The notes under the pieces were generated by a model, which ran no database searches, was not told the DNA's origin, and saw nothing but the letters and a program-made list of their open reading frames with translations. The translations under genes were made by a program, and so were the position numbers. 64,000 nucleotides of DNA from Lewinellaceae bacterium (GTDB taxonomy: Bacteria; Bacteroidota; Bacteroidia; Chitinophagales; Saprospiraceae): contig JADJYW010000016.1 in the NCBI GenBank assembly GCA_016719605.1, positions 62,001-126,000 on the forward strand. The letters are read 5' to 3'. Below are positions 15,997 to 24,952 of the stretch, in pieces (the stretch's first letter is position 1; each line of letters opens with the position of its first letter).

Positions 15997-18424
15997 ATGA
16001 AACTGCTGTACTGCATTCCATTCTTGCTCCTGAGCCGGCCGGCGCCGGCCCAATACCCGATTCAGCCCGTGCCCTTCCATCAGGTGCAGTTGGAAGACAA
16101 ATTCTGGGCGCCCCGCATCGAAATTGTCCGAACGGTGACGATTCCGGCTACGTTTCGGAAAAAGCGAGGAGACCGGTCGGGTAAAAATTTCGAGGTAGCG
16201 GCGGGCGCCGAGCGGGCGGCGTTTGCACCCGCTTTCCGTTCGACGACTCGGATTTGTACAAAAGCATCGAAGGCGCGGCCACCGCTGCGGACACACCCGG
16301 ACGCCAAATTGCAGGCAGATGTAGAAACATGGATTGAAAAATACGCGCGGCGCAGGAGCCAGACGGTTACCTCTACACCTGGCGCACTATCGTGGAGCGG
16401 CAGAAAAAAACGGGCGACACCACGCCGCCGGAGCAGAAAAAACCCTTTTTGGACTGGCTCGACGGCCCGCGCTGGCAAAACGAGGACAAACTCAGCCACG
16501 AATTGTACAACGCCGGGCACCTGTACGAAGCCGCCGTGGCCTGGTACGAAGCCACCGGCAAGCGCGACCTGTTGGACATTGCCCTGAAAAATGCCGAGCT
16601 CGTGGCTCACGATTTCGGTCCCGGCAAACTTGCCAAAGCCCCCGGGCACCAGGAAATCGAAGTCGGTCTGGTCAAATTGTACCAAACCACGGGCGACCGC
16701 CGCTGGCTCGACCTGGCCAAATTTTTCCTGGATGTGCGCGGTACGGCGAAGAGTACGCCCAAAACCACCAAAAAATACAAGACCAGCGCGTGGCCGTCGG
16801 GCACGCCGTACGGCTTTGTTACATGTTTGCCGGAGCGGCGGATGTGGCGGCGTTGACGGGTACCCGCGAGTACGACGAGGCCATGAAATCGGTTTGGGAC
16901 GACATTGTGAGCAGTCAGATGTACATCACCGGCGGCGTGGGCGCCACGGGCAGCAACGAGGGTTTCGGCGGCGCGTACGACCTGCCGAATTACAGCGCCT
17001 ACTGCGAAACCTGCTCCTCCATCGCGTTTTTGTGGTGGACGCAGCGGATGTTCCAGCTGACCGGCGACAGCCGTTATCTGGATGTGGTGGAACTCACCCT
17101 GTACAATGCTCTGAACGCCGGGTTGTCGCTGAGTGGCGACCGGTATTTTTACCCCAATCCGCTGGAAAGCCGCAAAAACGTGGAGCGTACCGAGTGGTTT
17201 TTCTGCGCCTGCTGCCCGCCCAATCTGACCCGCTTTTTTGAAGGAATGCCCGCCTTGCTGTACGCCAAAAAGGGCAACGAACTGTACATCAACCAATTTG
17301 CAGCCAGCAAAACCCAAATAGAAAACACGAACAGCAAAGGACAGAAAGTGTTGGTTCTCATCCGTCAGGAAACCGGTTTCCCGTGGGACGGCCGGGTCAA
17401 TATTCACGTTGACCCGGCTAAACCCAACACGTTCGCCCTCAAAATCCGCATCCCCGGCTGGGCCAAGGGCAATGCTGTGCCCCTGGATTTGTACCGGTAT
17501 TTTGCCTACACCGACAATCCGGTCAGCATCCGGCTGAACGGCAGGGCCGTTGTTCCGAAGTTTGAAAACGGCTTTGCAGTTATTGAACGCAAATGGAACA
17601 AGGGCGACGTGGTCGAACTGGATTTGCCGATGCAAACCCAGCGGGTGCAGGCCGACAACCGGGTGGAAGCCGACGCCGGCCGGTTTGCGCTGAAACGCGG
17701 CCCGCTCGTGTATTGTCTCGAAGGCCAGGATCAGGCCGACGACCGGGTGCTGAACCTGCTTGTGCCGGACACGACGACTATCCGCTCAAAATTTGATCCG
17801 ACCCTGCTGGGCGGCGTGCAAACGCTTTCGCTGTACGGTTTTTTGGTCAAAAAGAAAATCACCCCCAATGAAGCCGACCTGCAAAAACTGGCCCTCAAGG
17901 CCATTCCGTACTATGCCTGGGCCAATCGCGGCCGGGACAATATGGCGGTTTGGCTGCCGCATAGCCTGCGGGTTGTCAACGAAATTGCCAAGCCGACGCT
18001 TGCTACCCGCTCCAGGGCATCGGCTTCCGAGGGCGCAAACGGCGATTTGAAAAATATCGCCGACCAGTTTCCGACCAAACGCTCCGCCGACCACGAAAGC
18101 CCGCTGGTGCACTGGTGGCCCCACTTTGGTACCACCGAATGGCTGCAATACGATTTTGAAAAAGCCGAACAGGTCGGCACTGCGCGGGTCTATTGGTTCG
18201 ACGATGAGGTCACCAATGGCGGCTGCCGCGTACCCAAATCCTGGAGGATTCTCTATCTGGACAACGGCGTTTGGAAACCTGTGTACGCCCCCGACGGATA
18301 CAAAAACGCCAAAGACCAGTGGAACGAAGTACAATTTGAACCCGTGAAAACGACTGCCCTGCGGCTGGAGATGACCTGGCAGGATGGTGTTTCTGGGGGC
18401 GTACACGAGTGGGAGGTGGACTGA
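15997..18424 (+). CDS. GH127 beta-L-arabinofuranosidase (DUF1680), several frameshifts
   Basis: GH127 enzymes release beta-L-arabinofuranose and use a zinc-bound cysteine nucleophile. The signal peptide LLLSRPAPAQ is followed by the family start FHQVQLEDKFWAPRIEI. Conserved catalytic segments are CETCSSIAF and FCACCPPNLTRF. The N-terminal third is scrambled by at least six single-base indels: an extra A at 16159-16163, a lost A at 16183-16187, a lost T at 16222-16224, one indel near 16282, a lost A at 16337-16341, and a lost G at 16740. Restoring these recovers family sequence such as RKSEETGRVKNFEVAAG and RFPFDDSDLYKSIEG. From ~16742 to the stop the frame is clean. The corrected protein is about 809 residues. 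It is either an error-prone stretch of the assembly or a decaying gene. Confidence 0.85.
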
Positions 18425-18528
18425 TTGGTTAGATTAAGCCGATTGATTCGATTATTTCGATTCCTGCCGTGCTTGATTCATTGCGATTTTTTTTCGTCAA
18501 CCCCATCCAACCATAAACTTGATTGACA

Positions 18529-20067
18529 ATGAAAAAACTCGTTTACCTGACTGTTTTGGCACTTTTGCCGACCCTGCTCCTTGCCCAAAATCGGCTTACA
18601 CTTAACGCCGACCTGGGCCGCGACACCATCAGCCGCCACATTTACGGGCACTTTGCCGAACACCTCGGCAGGTGTATTTACGACGGCTTCTATGTGCGGG
18701 AAAACAATACGAAAATCCCGAACACGGACGGTGTGCGCACCGACATCATCGAGGCGCTGAAAAAACTCAAAGTACCCAACCTGCGCTGGCCGGGCGGCTG
18801 CTTTGCCGATACCTACCACTGGAAAGACGGCGTAGGGCCAAAGGACAAACGCCCCAGCATGGTCAATGTCTGGTGGGGTGGGGTGACGGAGGACAACAGT
18901 TTTGGCACCCATGATTTTCTGAACCTCTGCGAACGTATTGGCGCGGAACCGTACCTCGCCGGCAACGTGGGCAGCGGTACCGTGCAGGAGCTTTCCGACT
19001 GGGTCAAATATGTAAATCACGAATCCGGAAGCCCGATGACCGACCAGCGAAAAACCAATGGCCGCGAAAAACCCTGGAATGTCAAAATCTGGGGTGTGGG
19101 CAATGAAGTGTGGGGCTGCGGCGGCAACATGAAACCGGAATACTACGCCAACATTTACCGCCAGTACGCCACATTTATGACCGACTGGGTGAACAGCGAC
19201 AAACTGTTCCGCGTCGCCTCGGGCGCCAATGTGGCCGACTACAACTGGACGGAAGTGCTGATGCGCGATATCCCACACCAGATGCTGGAGGGCGTGGCCC
19301 TGCACCACTATTCGTTTGTGGAGTGGGAGAAAAAAGGTTCGGCTACGGCCTTTTCCGAGGAGCAGTATTTCAAAACCATGAAAACCGCGCTGCGTATGGA
19401 GGAACTCGTGACCCGCCACAGTACGATCATGGATAAATATGATCCGGGTAAAAAAATCGCCCTTGTTGTGGATGAATGGGGCGGCTGGTACGACGTGGAG
19501 CCGGGCACCAATCCGGCGTTTCTGTACCAGCAAAACACCCTGCGCGACGCCATGATTGCTGGAACTACGCTCAACATACTCCACAACCATTGCGACCGCG
19601 TTCGGGTGGCCAATATCGCCCAGACCGTGAATGTACTGCAATCCGTTGTGCTTACTTCCGGCGAAAAAATGCTGCTCACGCCCACCTACCACGTCATGGA
19701 AATGTACAATGTGCACCAGGATGCGCTTTTGCTTCCCCTCGATGTGCACGTCGGCGACTATGCTTTTGGCGATCAAAAACTGCCCGCCGTATCGGCTTCC
19801 GCTTCGCGGGATAAAGCCGGACGCGTGCATATTTCTTTAGTCAATATCGATCCGAGCCGGACGCAGGAAGTGACTGTTTCGCTCCGGGGCGTGTCGGCAA
19901 AGGGCGTCTCCGGGCGTATTCTGACCTCAGGGAAAGTGCAGGATTACAACAGTTTCGATGAGCCGAACAAGATCAAACCGGCGGAGTACAAAGGCGCGGT
20001 TTTGAAAAATGACGAACTGAAAGTCACACTGCCTCCCGTGTCGGTAGTGGTTTTGGAATTGAAGTGA
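18529..20067 (+). CDS. GH51 alpha-L-arabinofuranosidase (second copy)
   Basis: A 512-residue intracellular-type GH51 fold that nevertheless carries a signal peptide (LLPTLLLAQ), so it probably works in the periplasm. The barrel shows SRHIYGHFAEHLGRCIYDG, LRWPGGCFADTYHW, the acid/base Glu193 in WGVGNEVWGCGG and the nucleophile Glu316 in VVDEWGGWYD. A C-terminal beta domain carries SLVNIDPSRTQEV. It differs from the 10206 gene in length and lacks the inserted binding domain, so it is likely an exo-acting enzyme on short arabino-oligosaccharides. It ends three bases before araD. Confidence 0.95.
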   Translation: MKKLVYLTVLALLPTLLLAQNRLTLNADLGRDTISRHIYGHFAEHLGRCIYDGFYVRENNTKIPNTDGVRTDIIEALKKLKVPNLRWPGGCFADTYHWKDGVGPKDKRPSMVNVWWGGVTEDNSFGTHDFLNLCERIGAEPYLAGNVGSGTVQELSDWVKYVNHESGSPMTDQRKTNGREKPWNVKIWGVGNEVWGCGGNMKPEYYANIYRQYATFMTDWVNSDKLFRVASGANVADYNWTEVLMRDIPHQMLEGVALHHYSFVEWEKKGSATAFSEEQYFKTMKTALRMEELVTRHSTIMDKYDPGKKIALVVDEWGGWYDVEPGTNPAFLYQQNTLRDAMIAGTTLNILHNHCDRVRVANIAQTVNVLQSVVLTSGEKMLLTPTYHVMEMYNVHQDALLLPLDVHVGDYAFGDQKLPAVSASASRDKAGRVHISLVNIDPSRTQEVTVSLRGVSAKGVSGRILTSGKVQDYNSFDEPNKIKPAEYKGAVLKNDELKVTLPPVSVVVLELK

Positions 20068-20070
20068 TAT

Positions 20071-20796
20071 ATGTTTACAAAACAAAAAGCAATGTTGAAC
20101 CAATTCAAACACCTGCGTGAAGCAGCCTACGAGGCCAATCTGGAAATCCCGCGCCAGAGCCTCGCCATTTACACCTTTGGCAATGTATCGGCGATTGACC
20201 GGGCGGCGGGCGTGGTGGCTATAAAGCCCAGCGGGGTGCCTTATTCGGAGTTGAAACCGGAAGACATGGTGCTGGTGGATTTGGAAAATCAGATTGTCGA
20301 AGGGACGAACCGCCCTTCGTCGGACACCAAAACCCACATCTTGCTGTACCGGCATTTCCCCACGATTGGCGGCATTTGCCACACCCATTCCACCTATGCC
20401 GTGGCCTGGGCGCAGGCGATGCGATCCATCCCGAACCTCGGTACCACCCATGCCGACCACCTCGTGGCAGCCGTACCGGTGACCGAGGTGATGACCGACG
20501 CCATGATTTTGGGCGACTACGAGCACGAGACGGGCAACCAGATTCTGGACATTTTCAAAAAACACCACCTCTCGCCCGAGGAAGTGGAAATGGTGCTCGT
20601 GGCCTGCCACGGCCCCTTCACTTGGGGAAAAGATGCGGCAAAGGCGGTGTACAATGCTGCCGTTCTGGAAGAATTAGCCAAAATGGCTCACCTCACGCTG
20701 CAACTAAACCCCGCTACGCCGCCCATCAAACAAGCCCTCGTAGACAAGCACTATTTCCGCAAACACGGCAAGGATGCCTACTACGGCCAACAATAA
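20071..20796 (+). CDS. araD: L-ribulose-5-phosphate 4-epimerase
   Basis: Completes arabinose catabolism by giving D-xylulose 5-phosphate. The 241-residue class II aldolase fold shows FGNVSAIDR, KPSGVPYSEL, the metal-binding HTHSTYA, and HADH plus the later ACHGPFTWGKDA. The start at 20071 lies three bases after GH51; an internal ATG at 20092 is an alternative. The operon order araA-araB-(GH127-GH51)-araD is unusual because two hydrolases interrupt the catabolic genes. Confidence 0.95.
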   Translation: MFTKQKAMLNQFKHLREAAYEANLEIPRQSLAIYTFGNVSAIDRAAGVVAIKPSGVPYSELKPEDMVLVDLENQIVEGTNRPSSDTKTHILLYRHFPTIGGICHTHSTYAVAWAQAMRSIPNLGTTHADHLVAAVPVTEVMTDAMILGDYEHETGNQILDIFKKHHLSPEEVEMVLVACHGPFTWGKDAAKAVYNAAVLEELAKMAHLTLQLNPATPPIKQALVDKHYFRKHGKDAYYGQQ

Positions 20797-20858
20797 CCCC
20801 ACCACCAATCAACCAATCACCAATCAACCAGTCAACAATTCAACCAACCAACTCTAAC

Positions 20859-22475
20859 ATGCAAGGATTCGACACACTGGATTGGATCGTCATTGGCGGT
20901 TATTTCCTCATTTTGATCGGGATTGCCATTTGGGTAATCCGGCAAAAGCAAGACAACACGGAAGATTACTTTTTGGCGGGCCGCAACATCGGCTGGTTTG
21001 TGGTAGGCGCTTCCATTTTTGCCTCCAATATCGGTTCGGAACACGTCGTCGGATTGGCCGGCGCCGGCGCCGGCGGCAAAATTCCGATGCTCATTTACGA
21101 ACTGCACGCCTGGCTGGTGCTGGCTTTGGGCTGGATTTTCCTGCCGTTTTACCTGCGCAGCGGCGTGTTCACGATGCCCGAATTTCTTGAACGGCGTTTT
21201 AGTCCGCAGGCCCGGTGGTTTCTCACCGTTTTTTCACTGTTGGCGTATGTATTGACCAAAGTATCCGTCACGGTGTATGCCGGCGGTATCGTGATTTCCA
21301 CCTTGCTGAATATTGATTTTTGGTTTGGCGCTCTCATCACGGTTGTACTTACCGGGGCATACACCGTGATGGGCGGAATGCGGGCAGTTGTGTATACCGA
21401 GGCATTGCAAACCGTTGTGCTGGTTATCGGCGCGGCTACCCTCACCTTTTTCGGGTTGCAAGCGGTAGGTGGATGGGGCGAGATGAAAGCCGCGCTCGAA
21501 CCCGGCTACCTGAATATGTGGCGCCCGGCGAGCGACCCGGAGTTTCCATGGCCCTCGCTGGTGATCACGAGCACCATTGTCGGTATCTGGTACTGGTGTA
21601 CCGACCAGTACATTGTGCAACGGGCATTGGCTGCTCAAAACATCACGCAAGGCCGGCGCGGCACCATTTTCGGCGCGTTACTGAAACTCTTGCCTGTGTT
21701 TTTATTTCTCATCCCGGGCGTAATAGCGCTGGCGCTCAAAAACAAAGGGCAGCTCCAGTGGGACACGCCCGATCAGGCTTTTGTCTCCCTGCTGATGCAA
21801 AAAATGCCGAGTGGCCTCAAGGGGCTTGTGGCTGCTGGTCTGTTGGCTGCGTTGATGAGTTCGTTAGCCTCCGTGTTCAACTCTTGCTCCACACTTTTTA
21901 CCGTGGACGTTTACCGCAAACTGCGTCCTGACACCCCGGAACACAAACTCGTCAACATCGGGCGAATGGCTACCGTTGTCGTCGTGGTACTCGGTATTGC
22001 CTGGATACCGATCATGCAAAACATTTCCGGTGTGCTGTACGAGTACCTGCAATCGGTGCAATCGTACATCGCGCCCCCGATTACAGCGGTATTTCTGCTC
22101 GGTATTTTTTCCAAACGGATCAACTCCAAAGGAGCCATGGCAACGCTGATGGCCGGGCTTTTGGTAGCCGTGGTACGCCTTACGCTGGAACTGAGCCGCC
22201 ATGCACTCGATCCGAACGGCTTTTTTTATGCCTTCGCCAGTATGAACTTCCTCACGTTCGCTGCCTGGTTTTTCCTGTTTTCGGTTAGCGTTTGTGTGGT
22301 GGTGAGCCTGCTCACGCCCGCGCCGTCTGCCGAACAGGTGGAAGGACTGACATTCGGCTCCCTGACCGACAAGCAAAAAGCCGATAACCGCAGCAGTTAC
22401 AACGTGTGGGATATCGTCGTGTCGCTCGCCGTCATCGCCATCGTGGCGTATGTGATGATCAGTTTTACGGGGTAG
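20859..22475 (+). CDS. Sodium:solute symporter (SSS family), probable L-arabinose importer
   Basis: A 538-residue inner-membrane protein of the SglT/SSF type, with about 13-14 hydrophobic segments. Family signatures include DYFLAGRNIGWFVVGASIFASNIGSEH near residue 40-65 (quoted in part), VLTGAYTVMGGMRAVVYTE, and WYWCTDQYIVQRALAA. In Bacteroidota such symporters commonly accompany AraR-regulated arabinose genes, so it is the probable arabinose permease. The preceding gap (20797-20858) is a run of CAACCAAT/CAACCAGT words like those at 55338. An intrinsic terminator and then a 180-bp element follow. Confidence 0.9.
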   Translation: MQGFDTLDWIVIGGYFLILIGIAIWVIRQKQDNTEDYFLAGRNIGWFVVGASIFASNIGSEHVVGLAGAGAGGKIPMLIYELHAWLVLALGWIFLPFYLRSGVFTMPEFLERRFSPQARWFLTVFSLLAYVLTKVSVTVYAGGIVISTLLNIDFWFGALITVVLTGAYTVMGGMRAVVYTEALQTVVLVIGAATLTFFGLQAVGGWGEMKAALEPGYLNMWRPASDPEFPWPSLVITSTIVGIWYWCTDQYIVQRALAAQNITQGRRGTIFGALLKLLPVFLFLIPGVIALALKNKGQLQWDTPDQAFVSLLMQKMPSGLKGLVAAGLLAALMSSLASVFNSCSTLFTVDVYRKLRPDTPEHKLVNIGRMATVVVVVLGIAWIPIMQNISGVLYEYLQSVQSYIAPPITAVFLLGIFSKRINSKGAMATLMAGLLVAVVRLTLELSRHALDPNGFFYAFASMNFLTFAAWFFLFSVSVCVVVSLLTPAPSAEQVEGLTFGSLTDKQKADNRSSYNVWDIVVSLAVIAIVAYVMISFTG

Positions 22476-22527
22476 TATTTTCGAGGCTGGACGCCTCATG
22501 CTTCATACAATTTGAGTTAGGTTAGAA

Positions 22528-22560
22528 AAGTCGCCGATGTACTATCGGCGGCTTGTTTTT
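22528..22560 (+). terminator. Intrinsic terminator after the symporter gene
   Basis: The stem CGCCGAT / ATCGGCG (22532-22538 with 22544-22550) with a 5-base loop has extra AAG/CTT pairs outside and is followed by TTGTTTTT. It probably ends the arabinose operon before the aldose epimerase. Confidence 0.75.
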
Positions 22561-22585
22561 CACCTCGCTGCCGGTTCAGGTAATA

Positions 22586-22765
22586 GAGGCTGTCTCAAAA
22601 GCATGGCTTTGACGGGAATTGATTTTTTTCAGACAGGATTTACAAGATTTACAGGATAAATGAGGCGACTCCGTCGCCGAAAATCCTGTAAATCCTTTTT
22701 ATCCTGTCAAAAAATGAATTCGCCTGTCAACGGCGCAATACGGTGCGGACTTATGAGACAGCCTC
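22586..22765. mobile_element. 180-bp MITE-like element, copy 2 (inverted relative to copy 1)
   Basis: Begins GAGGCTGTCTCAAAAG and ends with the complement of GAGGCTGTCTCATAAG. Base by base it reads as the exact reverse complement of 15771-15950. The two copies enclose 6,635 bp containing GH127, GH51, araD and the symporter. No coding frame is present. Confidence 0.85.
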
Positions 22766-22814
22766 TGAGTGCTCAGGCAGTGCGGTTTTTCACTTGCTTA
22801 AAAACACCACCACC

Positions 22815-23957
22815 ATGTATTCAAAAATTTTCCAACTTGCCCTGCTGGCGGGCGTCATCTGTTTTTTTTCCTGTAAAAACACCCCCGGCACGCCACAACC
22901 CGGCATCGAAAAATCGGCCTTCGGCCAAATGCCCGACGGGCGCGCCGTGGAGTTGTACACCCTCCGCAATGCGCAGGGCATGGAGGTAAAAATCACCACT
23001 TATGGCGGCACCATCACCAGCTGGACGGCGCCCGACAAAGCCGGAACATACGCGGACATCGCGCTCGGCTGCGATTCGCTGGCGGATTACCTGCACGGCA
23101 CTCCGTATTTCGGCGCTATCATCGGGCGCTATGGAAACCGCATTGCCAAAGGAAAATTCACGCTCGACAGTGTCGCCTACACCCTGGCTACCAACAACAT
23201 CGGCAACCACCTGCACGGCGGTATTGCGGGTTTCGACAAGGTGCTTTGGTCTGCCGAGGCTGTGCCGGGCGCTGAACCGGCGCTCCGGCTAACCTACCAG
23301 AGCAAAGACGGCGAAGAGGGCTATCCCGGGAATTTGTCCGCAACGGTGACCTACACCCTCCAGAAAGACAATGCCCTGAAAATAGATTACACCGCCACGG
23401 CGGATAAACCCACTATCGTCAACCTGACCAACCACACCTATTTCAACCTCGCAGGCAACGGCGATATCCTCGGCCACGAATTGCTCCTGCACGCCGACCG
23501 GTTTTTGCCTGTGGACAGCACACTCATCCCGACGGGCGAGCTGCGTCCGGTGTCCGGTACCGTGTTTGATTTTACCTCTGCCACACCTATTGGCGCTCGT
23601 ATCAACGACACGTCGGATGTGCAAATCCGGTATGGTTTGGGCTACGACCACTGCTGGGTACTGACGGCTTCCGATGCCGATGGCTTGCGCCCGGCTGCCG
23701 TTTTGTCCGAACCGCAAAGCGGCCGTGTGCTGGAGGTGCTCACCACCGAACCCGCCGTGCAGTTTTATTCGGGCAATTTTCTCGACGGCACGGTCACCGG
23801 CAAAGGCGACTTGCCCTACCGGTACCGCACCGGCCTCTGCCTCGAAACGCAGCACTATCCCGACGCACCAAACCGCCCGGAATTTCCCTCCACCGTGCTG
23901 CGGCCGGGCGAAATGTATACATCCAGCACGGTGTATCGGTTCTCTGTGAAGCGGTAA
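22815..23957 (+). CDS. galM: Aldose 1-epimerase (mutarotase), lipoprotein form
   Basis: Interconverts alpha and beta anomers of sugars such as L-arabinose released by hydrolases, supplying the form preferred by the transporter or isomerase. The 380-residue protein starts with a lipoprotein signal (GVICFFSCKN), so it is placed outside the cytoplasm. Family features include GRYGNRIAKGKFTL, the catalytic-His segment LTNHTYFNLAG, YDHCWVL and the base Glu in GLCLETQHYPD. The ATG at 22815 was preferred over upstream in-frame starts that run into the repeat element. It is separated from the symporter by a terminator and the repeat, so it may have its own promoter. Confidence 0.93.
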   Translation: MYSKIFQLALLAGVICFFSCKNTPGTPQPGIEKSAFGQMPDGRAVELYTLRNAQGMEVKITTYGGTITSWTAPDKAGTYADIALGCDSLADYLHGTPYFGAIIGRYGNRIAKGKFTLDSVAYTLATNNIGNHLHGGIAGFDKVLWSAEAVPGAEPALRLTYQSKDGEEGYPGNLSATVTYTLQKDNALKIDYTATADKPTIVNLTNHTYFNLAGNGDILGHELLLHADRFLPVDSTLIPTGELRPVSGTVFDFTSATPIGARINDTSDVQIRYGLGYDHCWVLTASDADGLRPAAVLSEPQSGRVLEVLTTEPAVQFYSGNFLDGTVTGKGDLPYRYRTGLCLETQHYPDAPNRPEFPSTVLRPGEMYTSSTVYRFSVKR

Positions 23958-24002
23958 GGGTACAGCGTCTCGAAACCTTTTCTGGAAATCAATACAAGAG
24001 CA

Positions 24003-24166
24003 ATCCTCCCGGTAGTGGCAAATTTCGAGTGATGGAACGCGGATTAAACGGATGCAGGCAAAACGGATTTTCACGGATTTATTTAGAGGAATCCGTGAAA
24101 ATCCGTTTTGCCTGCATCCGTTTAATCCGCGTTCCATCACTCGAAATTTGCCACTACCATCCTCCC
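24003..24166. mobile_element. 148-bp perfect palindromic element with 8-bp target duplication
   Basis: Arms 24011-24079 and 24090-24158 are exact 69-bp reverse complements around a 10-base loop. The element is bounded by the direct repeat ATCCTCCC (24003-24010 and 24159-24166), as expected for insertion by a transposase. A shortened relative is at 54796-54910. It has no gene. The gap 23958-24327 otherwise holds only the promoter at 24213. Confidence 0.9.
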
Positions 24167-24212
24167 TAAGCATGTCGCATTTCAGCATGCATACCTGTTT
24201 CCGGGGTAAGTA

Positions 24213-24220
24213 TACCTTTG
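24213..24220 (+). promoter_or_regulatory. -7 box, probable promoter of DoxX-like gene
   Basis: TACCTTTG matches TAnnTTTG exactly and lies 108 bases before the next start codon. No convincing -33 TTTG was seen. Confidence 0.45.
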
Positions 24221-24327
24221 GGGTCGGATTTTTAAAACAAAAAAATTACAACAGGACTCCTGCCTTGGCCAACCCAATATCCGGGAATGCTCAGCCGCAT
24301 GGATCAAACTTGAAAAGCACGCACACT

Positions 24328-24699
24328 ATGAAAAAAATCAACATTGCGTATTGGATCGTAACCGGGCTGTTTGCCGCCTTCATGATTTTCTCGTCGGTAT
24401 CCAATGTGCTTTCCTCGCCGGAAGCGGTACAGTTTCTGAACGGACATTTAGGTTATCCGTTGTACATCATTCCTTTTTTGGGTGTAGCCAAAGTGCTGGG
24501 CGCCATTGCCATCCTCATACCTTCGCTGCAACGCCTCAAGGAGTGGGCTTATGCCGGATTCTTTTTTGATCTGACGGGCGCGTGGTACTCGATATTGTCT
24601 GTGGAAGGATTCAAGCCCGAGGGATTGCCTATGCTCCTTTTCATCGGAATGCTTTTGACTTCCTATTTCTTGTGGCATAAAAAAAGCGCCGGAAATTGA
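24328..24699 (+). CDS. DoxX-like small membrane protein
   Basis: A 123-residue inner-membrane protein with four predicted hydrophobic segments (about residues 6-26, 44-64, 73-90, 97-117). The sequence KVLGAIAILIP in the second helix and the overall pattern fit the DoxX_2 group, whose biochemical role is not established. The ATG at 24328 is preceded by a promoter-like TACCTTTG. It sits between the epimerase and transketolase; a role in arabinose use is not evident. Confidence 0.75.
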   Translation: MKKINIAYWIVTGLFAAFMIFSSVSNVLSSPEAVQFLNGHLGYPLYIIPFLGVAKVLGAIAILIPSLQRLKEWAYAGFFFDLTGAWYSILSVEGFKPEGLPMLLFIGMLLTSYFLWHKKSAGN

Positions 24700-24774
24700 T
24701 CGCCTGGCACCTGGTATGCCGGCTTCATTTTGAGCCAATACTGTGTTATTTTGATGGTTTAACCGTCCGGCCTC

Positions 24775-24820
24775 GTGTTTTCACCAAACAGCTCTACGCG
24801 AGTCTGCTTGATGAAAACAC
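24775..24820. repeat. GTGTTTTCACCAAACAG imperfect palindrome
   Basis: Left arm GTGTTTTCACCAAACAG (24775-24791) and right arm CTGCTTGATGAAAACAC (24804-24820) pair with two mismatches. The loop contains CTCTACGCGAG, the reverse complement of the core of the loop in the longer copy at 48542-48613. The rest of 24700-24952 has no recognisable feature. Confidence 0.75.
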
Positions 24821-24952
24821 TAAACAGGGTGGTAAATTTTTCTCTCCTCCTCCGCGCCTCCGCGTCTCTGCGGTAAAATCTTCTCTCCGGTGTCTCCGCT
24901 TTGAAGAAAAATGCAGGGTCATGTGCGGCACGACAGCCGTACCTTCGCACCT

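Noticed and set aside
20376..20858. In-frame upstream extension of the symporter
   Set aside because: It runs out of frame through araD; the family N-terminus begins at 20859.
15771..22765. Composite transposon around GH127-symporter
   Set aside because: The flanking elements are only 180 bp and contain no transposase, and no outer target duplication was found; an inversion-prone block is a safer reading.
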